A DNA stretch of 64,000 nt from Pseudomonas sp. PSE14. Its GTDB lineage: Bacteria; Pseudomonadota; Gammaproteobacteria; Pseudomonadales; Pseudomonadaceae. Shown piece by piece: positions 56,478 through 63,744 of the stretch (the first letter of the stretch is position 1; each line of letters starts with the position of its first letter). Under the pieces are notes generated by a model, which saw only the letters and a program-made list of their open reading frames with translations, made no database searches and was not told where the DNA came from. The translations under genes were made by a program, and so were the position numbers. The stretch covers positions 3,658,001 through 3,722,000 of the forward strand of contig NZ_CP115669.1 of NCBI RefSeq assembly GCF_029203285.1, written 5' to 3'.

Positions 56478-57038
56478 TCATTTCATGCGTAGCAATGAAT
56501 GCAGGCGCTTAACTATCATCACGATAGTCAACAGCAAATTAACACAAACCACTACGGCAATCGGCGTAAAGAACAGTTTTGACAAAACAAGGGAAAAAGA
56601 CGTTTTGGTTTTATCGACTATAAAACTGTCTGCAACAGAGAACGCAAAGCAAATAGCAATAAGGACAAGAGAGGAAAGAATAGAAAAACTGATATTGTAA
56701 TAGAGCTCATCCAAAAGTTTTTTCTTTGCTGGATACAGACTATCCACAGGCCTTTTCAGATCTATATCTCTCTGGCGCCTTTCATCAAGCTTACTTTCTT
56801 GATCATAAACAAGTACCAAAACAGAAAGTAGCAAAGCTGTAAAAATTGCACCAAAGTTAACGAGCAGCGACGAAATATCCTTTGTCAGCAAAAAACCGGA
56901 AGCAATACTGAGAAAGCCAAAGAGCACGGGAACACAACAAAAAGTCACGAAGTCCAACCATGACCACCCGCCATCAACATCACCCAGCGTTCCGAAGTGC
57001 CCCAGCACGATTTCCTTTATGTTAATCTTGCTGCTCAT
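56478..57038 (-). CDS. Multi-pass membrane protein of a two-gene cassette
   Basis: This 186-residue protein has four likely membrane segments: near residues 30-50 (FVTFCCVPVLFGFLSIASGF), 58-80 (LVNFGAIFTALLLSVLVLVY), 115-138 (SFSILSSLVLIAICFAFS) and 150-176 (KLFFTPIAVVVCVNLLLTIV). A charged cytoplasmic loop (DQESKLDERRQRD) lies between the second and third. The ATG overlaps the stop of the upstream gene (ATGA), so it is translated with that partner. The sequence is AT-rich and foreign to the phage core. I do not recognise the family. By analogy with two-part phage defence systems it could be the membrane effector. Confidence 0.75.
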   Translation of the reverse strand: MSSKINIKEIVLGHFGTLGDVDGGWSWLDFVTFCCVPVLFGFLSIASGFLLTKDISSLLVNFGAIFTALLLSVLVLVYDQESKLDERRQRDIDLKRPVDSLYPAKKKLLDELYYNISFSILSSLVLIAICFAFSVADSFIVDKTKTSFSLVLSKLFFTPIAVVVCVNLLLTIVMIVKRLHSLLRMK

Positions 57039-58021
57039 ACCTTTATGCCCATCCCAGGATATATAGTTGAGAGAAACTCATTCAAAAGAACCTTACACCA
57101 ACTATCAAATTCCTTCATATTAGGATTTCCGGCAGTAATTGTAACCTTATCTTCATCAACATCAATCTCGCAAACTTGATTACTTGGATTTGCACCAAGC
57201 CTAAAAGTTCGCTTCCTGCCGTTCATTTCCACAACCGTCTTCACCTGAGTACACAATTGCGTGAGCATTTCGATAGTCGCGCTCTGCTCCGTGCCGGCTT
57301 TTAAATAGTCAGCAAATACACCAAGATTTTTACGACGCGGCGCTTTGATTATATAGGTGTGCTCCGCCTCATTATGACCAAGATTTTTTATTTGATCCTC
57401 AATAGCATTCATCCCGCTGAACCGAACCAACTTAATTTCTTTTGCAGTAGCCTTTTTCCATTCCTCGAAAGCCTTCTCATACGACAGAGGATTCATTTGC
57501 AGAACGCGACCACCAGTTACGCGTGACAACTCCGCACGCAACAACTCATGAAGCAATGTCTTAATACCGATATTTCGCTGATTATGCAGAAGAGCTACAC
57601 CTTCATCGAGCTTCTCGGGAATGTAGAAGCGCACATAGTGCTTAAGCACTTCCGCATTCTTTTCAAGACGCTGAAAATCCACATTCCCAGTTTCAATATT
57701 TACAATATCGGTTCTTGAACCATAGCTGCCTGCCTTCATGATCCCTCGAAACTCACGCTTGACATCATCAAACTTGAAAGAGGAAAAGGCATAAATCTGC
57801 TTACTATCTTCTACAATTTGATATTTATCACCCTTAGAGGCGATGAAATCTTTAAAAACCTTGTACATGTCAAACTGACCAATACCCCCAAGCGGGGAAT
57901 ACGAGTTCTTGACCTGTTTGCCTTTCATCACCGGATCAAAGCATCGAATTGTATATGGCGAGACGGTATTCAAATTTAAGCACCCTAAATTATATTGTTC
58001 TGCAAATCCTTGAAATTTCAA
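57035..58021 (-). CDS. Soluble protein of unknown function, first gene of a two-gene cassette
   Basis: This protein of up to 328 residues has no signal peptide or membrane segment. Distinct stretches are SSFKFDDVKREFRGIMKAGSYGSR, VLKHYVRFYIPEKLDEGVALL, RNIGIKTLLHELLRAEL and KAPRRKNLGVFADYLKAG. Mixed alpha/beta content and many Lys/Arg are consistent with nucleic-acid binding, but no catalytic motif is evident. No ATG lies near the N-terminus. The frame opens at a TTG at 58021. A TTG at 57973 behind AGGG, or an ATG at 57928, are alternatives. It is translationally coupled to the membrane protein that follows. Codon use and AT content mark it as transferred. The function is not known to me. Confidence 0.75.
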   Translation of the reverse strand: MKFQGFAEQYNLGCLNLNTVSPYTIRCFDPVMKGKQVKNSYSPLGGIGQFDMYKVFKDFIASKGDKYQIVEDSKQIYAFSSFKFDDVKREFRGIMKAGSYGSRTDIVNIETGNVDFQRLEKNAEVLKHYVRFYIPEKLDEGVALLHNQRNIGIKTLLHELLRAELSRVTGGRVLQMNPLSYEKAFEEWKKATAKEIKLVRFSGMNAIEDQIKNLGHNEAEHTYIIKAPRRKNLGVFADYLKAGTEQSATIEMLTQLCTQVKTVVEMNGRKRTFRLGANPSNQVCEIDVDEDKVTITAGNPNMKEFDSWCKVLLNEFLSTIYPGMGIKV

Positions 58022-58023
58022 AA

Positions 58024-58045
58024 CCCCCGACTAATAAGTCGGGGG
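58024..58045 (-). terminator. Intrinsic terminator of the small gene at 58.05 kb
   Basis: CCCCCGACT (58024-58032) pairs with AGTCGGGGG (58037-58045) around AATA, followed on the minus strand by TTTT. It isolates the two-gene cassette from transcription coming from the right, so that cassette must have its own promoter. Confidence 0.85.
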
Positions 58046-58050
58046 TCGGC

Positions 58051-58230
58051 TCAGTTTTCCAGTTCCGTGAGCGCTACCAGGCCCTCCATCAACTTGAACA
58101 CCGTCTCCCGATCCTGGGGCCTCAGGCATCGGAAGCGGCGTAGAAGCACGGATTCCAGTGCACTGAGTCGTTCAACAGGCTGCCACTTCTCGGCAATAAG
58201 AGTGGCTACCACCAGTTTGCATTGCTCCAT
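58051..58230 (-). CDS. Small conserved phage protein, unknown function
   Basis: This 59-residue protein (MEQCKLVVATLIAEKWQPVE to LMEGLVALTELEN) is supported by GAGGGAG eight bases before the ATG and by a terminator directly after the stop. It is predicted helical and has no membrane segment. A decayed copy of its 3' half lies at about 56.28 kb. The function is unknown. Confidence 0.65.
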   Translation of the reverse strand: MEQCKLVVATLIAEKWQPVERLSALESVLLRRFRCLRPQDRETVFKLMEGLVALTELEN

Positions 58231-58372
58231 GGGTCGTACTCCCTCACATCCTCGGGCGCCCGTCAGCACCTTGCCGACGTCCAACCGCCCGGGGGGAGTG
58301 GCCCATTCTCAGCACAAAGACGCGTGCCACTAGCCTGCCTTCGCTATAGCGACGGGTATGCCCCTTTTATGT

Positions 58373-58837
58373 TCAGCAAGGCACCTCGCCGGTTTTCAGC
58401 AAGTGCAAAAGCTGTTCTTCGGTAACGATGAAAGCGCCCGCCTCCCGTGCATCCTCCACCTTGGAGGGGCCAGCGTTGTAGCCGATGCACAGCACTGCAA
58501 GGGATCTGCCGGCAGTCTTCATCACGCGAAAACCACTTTCGGCTGAGAGTGTTTCAAGGCGTTGTCTATCAGCCGCCTTGAAACCCGTGAAAAGAACCTG
58601 GGGGCGAGTATCAGGCTGCACCTTGGGTGCAGGTTCTGGAGCCGGTGGAGCGTTATCGAAGAGGAGCTGATCCGCGCCCACCAGGTACTCGATTACCCGG
58701 TCTTTGCGGAAGGTCCTCGGAAGGCTATCGGCATCGCCGCGGCCCTGGATGTAGCGGGAGTTTTCTTTCCAGCGAGTCAACAGCCAAGTGGCGATATTGC
58801 CGCTGGCATCTCGGTATACGAATTGGATTGGATTCAT
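58373..58837 (-). CDS. BRCT-domain phage protein
   Basis: This 154-residue protein has a C-terminal BRCT domain (about 78-150): QVLFTGFKAADRQRLETLS, then LCIGYNAGPSKVEDAREAGAFIVTEEQ, which resembles the BRCT of NAD-dependent DNA ligase. The N-terminal 60 residues (IQFVYRDASGNIATWLLTRW, YIQGRG and a RTFRKDRV motif) resemble the WYL-type fold. A Pro-rich linker joins them. AAGGAG lies seven bases before the ATG. BRCT domains bind DNA ends or phosphopeptides, so a DNA-repair or nick-binding role is plausible but unproven. Confidence 0.8.
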   Translation of the reverse strand: MNPIQFVYRDASGNIATWLLTRWKENSRYIQGRGDADSLPRTFRKDRVIEYLVGADQLLFDNAPPAPEPAPKVQPDTRPQVLFTGFKAADRQRLETLSAESGFRVMKTAGRSLAVLCIGYNAGPSKVEDAREAGAFIVTEEQLLHLLKTGEVPC

Positions 58838-58920
58838 CGCTATCTCCTTGCGACCAATCGACTACATCAGTCCGTTCCGTATGATTTAGATGGCCCGACA
58901 CCAGCCGGGCGGAACAGAAG

Positions 58921-59271
58921 TCAGTCGGCGGCGGACTGGGCCACCAGGAACATGCCCTTGGCGACGCGTAGGAACGACACCTGATCGTCCGGCGCCATGC
59001 CCTTGAAGAAGCGCAGCAGGTCCAGTTCGGCAGAGCTCAGAGCCTCCAACTCCGCTGGAAGCCGGCGCCCGGTCACTACATACAGGACGTCCACGCCAAG
59101 GCCTGCAGCAGCGCCTAAGACAGTTGCGCCAACGTCACCACTCCCACCTTCGTAGCCAGCAAGAGTTCGCTTGGCGACCCCAATGTGCTGCGCAAACTCA
59201 TCCTGATTGAGGCCGAGACGCTTGCGCTCTTCTTGCAGCCGCGCGCCAGTTGCCTCACGTGTTAAATGCAA
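58921..59271 (-). CDS. C: Phage repressor, Cro/C1-type helix-turn-helix
   Basis: This 116-residue protein has an N-terminal HTH_3 domain (about 8-62): RLQEERKRLGLNQDEFAQHIGVAKRTLAGYEGG. A short helical C-terminus for dimerisation follows. It has no S24 protease domain, so it would not be self-cleaved by RecA. It is divergent from the Cox-like gene across a small operator region, the position of P2 repressor C. Its likely start is TTG (59271) with GGAG nine bases upstream. Confidence 0.85.
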   Translation of the reverse strand: MHLTREATGARLQEERKRLGLNQDEFAQHIGVAKRTLAGYEGGSGDVGATVLGAAAGLGVDVLYVVTGRRLPAELEALSSAELDLLRFFKGMAPDDQVSFLRVAKGMFLVAQSAAD

Positions 59272-59289
59272 AATTTTTCATCTCCAGCC

Positions 59290-59354
59290 TTGACTGGTGC
59301 AGTTATGTGCATCATTCTGCGCTTGTCATCACACGAAATTGCACGAATTTGCAC
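59290..59354. promoter_or_regulatory. Lysis-lysogeny operator/promoter region
   Basis: Between the divergent repressor and Cox-like genes lie repeated half-sites: TTGCAC at 59339-59344 and 59349-59354, GTGCAT at 59307-59312, and TGCA near the repressor start. A possible early promoter is TTGACT (59290-59295), a 17-base spacer and CATTCT. These are likely repressor and Cox-like binding sites. Confidence 0.45.
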
Positions 59355-59355
59355 T

Positions 59356-59568
59356 ATGCCGAACGCCTACCCCACGGAGCAAGCCCGCGAGGCTGCCCGA
59401 CAACGCATATACGAGCAGGGCCTCACCGTCAGGGAGTGGGCCGACAAGAACGACCTGGGCGAAAGCACCGTCTACGCGGTGCTCAACGGACAGAAGAAAT
59501 GTCTTCGCGGTGAAGCTCGCCGCGTTGCTGTCTTGCTTGGCCTCAAGGTCGGCGTGATCCCACAGTAG
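59356..59568 (+). CDS. Cox-like DNA-binding regulator (BcepMu gp16-type)
   Basis: This 70-residue protein contains a helix-turn-helix reading QGLTVREWADKNDLGESTVYAVLNG, followed by RGEARRVAVLLGLK. That is typical of the BcepMu gp16 family found beside phage repressors. It would oppose the repressor and favour lytic growth or excision, as P2 Cox does. The ATG at 59356 lies just after the operator half-sites. A longer frame to 59266 would overlap the repressor gene and is less likely. Confidence 0.75.
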   Translation: MPNAYPTEQAREAARQRIYEQGLTVREWADKNDLGESTVYAVLNGQKKCLRGEARRVAVLLGLKVGVIPQ

Positions 59569-59597
59569 TGGCAGCGGTTCCAGGGGGGAACCAGAAG

Positions 59598-60071
59598 ATG
59601 AAACGCAACTTCCTAGACAGCCGCCGCAAGGTCGTCCAAGCCATCATCGGGGCCTTCCCCGGCGGTCGTGAGTGCGCCGCAGCCCGCCTGGGCATGGACC
59701 TCAAGAAATTCGACAACCACGCCTACGAGTCCGCCGGAAGCCGCCCGCTCACCGACGAACAACTGCGGGTGCTCGAGCAGGATGCCGGCAGCACCTTCCT
59801 GCCGGAATACCTCGCCAACCTCTACGGCGGCATGTTCGTGCAACTGCCGGACCCTGAGTCGCTCGACAACATCGACCTCTACAGCCGGTCGGTGCGCGCC
59901 TCGGTGAAGCGCGGCGCCGTCGACCTCATCATCGAGAAGGCCCTGGAAGACGGGGTGATCGAACCCGCCGAAGCCAAGCTGATCCTCAAGGCCCACGCCG
60001 ACTACATGGCCGAGCGCCACGGCGAGGTGCTCTCGGTGATCGCCGTTCACAGCGACGGGGGCAAGGCATGA
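59598..60071 (+). CDS. CII-like phage regulatory protein (YmfL family)
   Basis: This 157-residue protein belongs to the phage regulatory CII/YmfL family common in P2-like phages. The start MKRNFLDSRRKVVQAIIGAF, then FPGGRECAAARLGM, EQLRVLEQDAGSTFLPEYLA and IIEKALEDGVIEPAEA match. The ATG at 59598 follows AGGGGGGAA. It is the second early gene and its stop overlaps the Ogr-like gene (ATGA). Its exact role is unproven. Confidence 0.85.
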   Translation: MKRNFLDSRRKVVQAIIGAFPGGRECAAARLGMDLKKFDNHAYESAGSRPLTDEQLRVLEQDAGSTFLPEYLANLYGGMFVQLPDPESLDNIDLYSRSVRASVKRGAVDLIIEKALEDGVIEPAEAKLILKAHADYMAERHGEVLSVIAVHSDGGKA

Positions 60072-60367
60072 GCGTCTACAAGCTGGTGTGCCCCGCCTGC
60101 GGCGGCAAGCTGCGTATCCGAAACAGCGAGGGCGAAAGCCCGATCTTCCGCAGCATCTACGGCCAGTGCATGAACGTCGCCTGTGGCGCCACGTTCGCAG
60201 GCTCCCAGTCCTGGGAATACGAACTCAGCCCCTCCGGCCTGGACAAACCGCGTGTGCAGCTACCTGTCGCGCCCTCGGTTACACGGATGAAGGCCCTGCG
60301 CGACTCCCGCGCCGAGACCGACCAGCTCGACCTGCTCGACGACCTGCCCATGGAGGCGCTGGCATGA
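60068..60367 (+). CDS. ogr: Ogr/Delta-type late transcription activator
   Basis: This 99-residue protein has the zinc motif Cys8-X2-Cys11-X22-Cys34-X4-Cys39, exactly the spacing of P2 Ogr and P4 Delta. The core is CPACGGKLRIRNS followed by YGQCMNVACGATF. It should bind the CTGTA-N11-TACAG dyads before O/P, V and FI and recruit RNA polymerase to the late genes. It differs from P2 in being in the early operon between the CII-like gene and small genes, instead of after D. The C-terminus is longer than P2 Ogr and acidic. Confidence 0.88.
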   Translation: MSVYKLVCPACGGKLRIRNSEGESPIFRSIYGQCMNVACGATFAGSQSWEYELSPSGLDKPRVQLPVAPSVTRMKALRDSRAETDQLDLLDDLPMEALA

Positions 60368-60675
60368 CCACTCACACCATCAACGCTGATGACTACCGCA
60401 CGTCCATGCAGCGCGCGGCGCTGGACTACCTGAAGCGCCACAAGGACCAGCACCTGGCCGAGTCGGATCTGCTGTTCAACGCCTGCGTACACCACCTGGT
60501 GAATGCCCTCGGCGTCCCGGTCTTTCTGTCGCAATCCCTGGTGCAGCGCGCCTGGGATGACCTCTTCCCCGAGCCAAAGCCAGACGTCGTCTGGATCGGC
60601 GTCGACATGGCGGCCGGTGAAGCACCCTGCTTTGTCTCCGATCGCCTGATCAGCAAGCACCCGAAACACCCCTGA
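60364..60675 (+). CDS. Small early phage protein, unknown function
   Basis: This 103-residue protein (start MTTHTINADDYRTSMQRAA) is predicted soluble with a helical middle (LLFNACVHHLVNALGVPVFLSQ). The ATG overlaps the Ogr-like stop (ATGA), so it is part of the coupled early operon. No domain is recognised. Confidence 0.75.
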   Translation: MTTHTINADDYRTSMQRAALDYLKRHKDQHLAESDLLFNACVHHLVNALGVPVFLSQSLVQRAWDDLFPEPKPDVVWIGVDMAAGEAPCFVSDRLISKHPKHP

Positions 60676-60742
60676 TTCCCTGATCCCAAGCCCTCCTCCC
60701 GTGGGTTTGGGCGAGTTACGCCCTGAATTCGAGGTATCCGCC

Positions 60743-60979
60743 ATGAGTGGCGAAATTTCCATCAACGTGACTGTCGATCGAGAGCAGGCAGAGAGCTACC
60801 TGCAATGGCTGGTCAGTCAGTACGAGCTGGCCATGACGGAGTTCTGGTTCGACGACCGCTACCGCTTCACACCCCAGGGCTTCCGGGCAAAACGCATCAT
60901 CGCGGACCACCCGCACATGGTCGGCCTGGTGCGCAGCATGCGCGAACTGCGCACCCAACTTCGGGGGCTGCCGGCATGA
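60743..60979 (+). CDS. Small early phage protein, unknown function
   Basis: This 78-residue protein (MSGEISINVTVDREQAESYL to LRTQLRGLPA) is preceded by GAGG eight bases before the ATG. Its stop overlaps the replication gene start (ATGA). It is probably an early replication-associated protein by position. No domain is recognised. Confidence 0.7.
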   Translation: MSGEISINVTVDREQAESYLQWLVSQYELAMTEFWFDDRYRFTPQGFRAKRIIADHPHMVGLVRSMRELRTQLRGLPA

Positions 60980-63699
60980 GGGACATGGATAACGACCTGC
61001 GCCAGGACGTCCTGAGCAAGCTGCAGCTGCAGTTCGGCCTCAAGCCCATGAAGGGCACGAAGTACATGCGCAAGGGTGAGTGCCCGGCCTGCCTGAAGAA
61101 GGAGCTGTTCACCCTGGTCGACAACCCCTGGTTTATCCGCTGCGGTCGGGAGAGCAAGTGCGGCGAGAGCTGGCACATCAAGGAAATCTACCCCGAGCTG
61201 TTCGACGACTGGAGCAAACGCGCGCCGTCCAGCGACAAGGAGCCGACCGCTTCGGCCAAGGCCTACCTCAGCCATGCCCGTGGCTTCGATCTGAAGCTCG
61301 TCGAAGGCTGGTACACCCAGGAACAGTACTGGGACCGCGACCTCGGCATCGGCAGCGCCACCGTGCGCTTCGCCCTGGCCAAAGGCGGCTACTGGGAACG
61401 CCTGATCGACCAGCCCGCGCGCTTCGGCAAGAAGAAGGCGCGCTTCAAGCCAGGCGAATCCTACAAGGGCGTCTGGTGGTGCCCGCCCTGCGTCGACCTG
61501 CTCGAGGTGAAAGACCTGTGGATCGTCGAGGGCATCTTCGACGCCATCGCCCTGCTGCACCACGGCATCGCCGCCGTCTCCGCGATGTCGTCCAACGCCT
61601 TCCCCGAGGAGTCCCTGCGCGACTTGGCACGCGCCCGTGGCGGCAAGCTGCCGAAACTGGTCTGGGCCCTGGACAACGAGCCGGGCGCGCACCACTACAC
61701 CCGCCGCTGGGTCAAGGAAGCCCGCGCCCTGGGCTACAACTGCGAGGCCGCACAGATCGGCCAGCGCGGCAACCGTAAAACCGACTGGAACGACCTGCAC
61801 CAGCGCTGGATGTTCATCGACGACGCCGGGCAGCGTGAGGACCAGATCGAGAAGGACCTCAAGGCCGCCCGCCACGAAGGCGCCCTGCTGATCGCCGAGA
61901 GCGCGGCCGAGAAGGCCCTGCTGATGTACGACTGGGGCAAGCGCGGCGAATTCCACTTCCGGTTCGGCAACCGCCTGTACTGGTTCAAGCTGGACATCGA
62001 GAAGTTCAACAAGGCGATGCAGAGCCTGGAAGACAGCGAGGACCACGACGACCAGCTGCTCAACCAGAAGCAGATGCGCGACAAGGCCCTCCAGCAGGCC
62101 GGCGGCGTGGTGGAAATCGCCAACTGCTTCCCGCAGGCCCTGTACTTCCAGCGCAACGAGGTGACCGACGAGAGCTGGTACTACTTCCGCGTCGACCGCC
62201 CCGACGACGAGCCGGTGAAGAACACCTTCACCAGCGCCCAGGTGGCGGCCGCCAGCGAGTTCAAGAAACGCCTGCTCGGCGTGGCCGCCGGCGCCATCTA
62301 CACCGGCAGCGGCGTGCAGCTCGACCAGATCATGAAGCTGCAGCTCACCGGCCTGAAGACGGTGGCCACCATCGACTACCTGGGCTACAGCCGGGAGCAC
62401 GCCTGCTACGTCCTGGGCGACGTGGCGGTACGTGGCGGCGTGCTGGAGAAGGCCAACGCCGAGGACTACTTCGAATTCCAGAAGCTGCGCCTGAAGACCC
62501 TGCAGCGCTCGATCAAGCTGCAGATCGGTACCGACGACAACACCTACCGGGCGGAGTGGCTCGACTGGCTGTGGACCTGTTTCGGCGCCAAGGGCCTGGT
62601 CGCCCTGGCGTTCTGGTTCGGCTCGCTGTTCGCGGAGCAGATCCGGGCGGAGTACCAGTCCTTCCCGTTCCTGGAAGCCACAGGCGAGGCCGGCGCGGGT
62701 AAGTCGACGCTGATCACCTTTCTCTGGAAGCTACTCGGCCGTGCCGATGAGGAAGGCCAGGACCCGTCGAAGATGACCAAGGCGGGCCTGCGCCGCTGGC
62801 TCACCCAGCTGTCGAACATGCCCATGGTGCTGCTCGAGGCCGACCGCAGCGACAACAGCCGGGCCGGCGGCGCCGCCAAGGCCTTCGACTGGGACGAGTT
62901 CAAGCCGCTGTTCAACGGCCGCTCCCTGGGCGTCACCGGTCAGAAGACCGCCGGCAACGAGACCTATGAACCGCCCTTCCGCGGCACCCTGGTGATCAGC
63001 CAGAACGCCACGGTGCTGGCCTCCGAAGCGATCATGACCCGCATCGTGAAGTTGCACTTCATGCGCCCGGAGATCACCCGCGACAGCCAGGCCGCGGCGG
63101 ACAACCTCAACCATCTGGGCGTGATGGACGTCAGCCACTTCCTGCTGAAGGCGATCCGCGCCGAAGGCCAGGTGCTGGAGTGCTTCCGCGAACGCATCAA
63201 GGTCCACACCGCCACCCTGCGCGGCCTGAAGCAGGTCCGCATCGAGCGCCTGATCCTCAACCACGCCATGTTGATGGCCCTGGTGGACGGCCTGCGCCTG
63301 GTGGTGCCGCTCACCGACACCCAGCACGCCTGCGCGCAGCAGGCCCTGCTGACCATGGCCCTGGAGCGCCAGTCCGCCGTCAACGCCGACGCGCAAGAGG
63401 TGGCGGAATTCTGGGAGGTCTACGAGTACCTCGAGAACACCCAGGACGGGCCGGTGCTGAACCACAGCAAGAAGCCGGAAACCATCGCCATCAACCTCAA
63501 CGAGTTCGTAAAGCTGGCCGCCGAGCACCGCCAGAAGGTGGCCGACGCCACGACCCTGCGCGAGCTGCTGAAAGAGTCCCGGCGCCACAAGTACCTCGAC
63601 TACAAGGCCGTCGACAGCGCGGTGCGCGCCGCACAGGCCGTCAACAACACCATGTTCGCGAAGCCCAGCACGGTGAAGTGCTGGATTTTCGAAGCCTGA
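60976..63699 (+). CDS. Replication protein: zinc finger, TOPRIM primase and ATPase/helicase
   Basis: This 907-residue protein probably primes and unwinds phage DNA. An N-terminal zinc finger (Cys36, Cys39, Cys56, Cys62) is followed by a TOPRIM domain near residues 175-250 (LWIVEGIFDAIALLHHG with the metal Glu, then KLVWALDNEPGAHHYTRRW). A C-terminal P-loop ATPase has Walker A EATGEAGAGKSTLI near residue 572 and Walker B-like MVLLEADRSD. P2 itself uses a rolling-circle nickase (gpA) here. This organisation is closer to P4 alpha-type primase-helicases. The ATG at 60976 overlaps the previous stop. Confidence 0.88.
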   Translation: MRDMDNDLRQDVLSKLQLQFGLKPMKGTKYMRKGECPACLKKELFTLVDNPWFIRCGRESKCGESWHIKEIYPELFDDWSKRAPSSDKEPTASAKAYLSHARGFDLKLVEGWYTQEQYWDRDLGIGSATVRFALAKGGYWERLIDQPARFGKKKARFKPGESYKGVWWCPPCVDLLEVKDLWIVEGIFDAIALLHHGIAAVSAMSSNAFPEESLRDLARARGGKLPKLVWALDNEPGAHHYTRRWVKEARALGYNCEAAQIGQRGNRKTDWNDLHQRWMFIDDAGQREDQIEKDLKAARHEGALLIAESAAEKALLMYDWGKRGEFHFRFGNRLYWFKLDIEKFNKAMQSLEDSEDHDDQLLNQKQMRDKALQQAGGVVEIANCFPQALYFQRNEVTDESWYYFRVDRPDDEPVKNTFTSAQVAAASEFKKRLLGVAAGAIYTGSGVQLDQIMKLQLTGLKTVATIDYLGYSREHACYVLGDVAVRGGVLEKANAEDYFEFQKLRLKTLQRSIKLQIGTDDNTYRAEWLDWLWTCFGAKGLVALAFWFGSLFAEQIRAEYQSFPFLEATGEAGAGKSTLITFLWKLLGRADEEGQDPSKMTKAGLRRWLTQLSNMPMVLLEADRSDNSRAGGAAKAFDWDEFKPLFNGRSLGVTGQKTAGNETYEPPFRGTLVISQNATVLASEAIMTRIVKLHFMRPEITRDSQAAADNLNHLGVMDVSHFLLKAIRAEGQVLECFRERIKVHTATLRGLKQVRIERLILNHAMLMALVDGLRLVVPLTDTQHACAQQALLTMALERQSAVNADAQEVAEFWEVYEYLENTQDGPVLNHSKKPETIAINLNEFVKLAAEHRQKVADATTLRELLKESRRHKYLDYKAVDSAVRAAQAVNNTMFAKPSTVKCWIFEA

Positions 63700-63744
63700 C
63701 CAGGGCGCGGCAACGCCCGGTCATCAACCCCAAGGAGAAGCACC

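Noticed and set aside
56478-58021. Naming the two-gene cassette as Kiwa because of a four-pass protein beside a soluble partner of about 320 residues
   Set aside because: The layout is similar, but I cannot see sequence features that identify KwaA or KwaB, and the gene order and motifs do not settle it.
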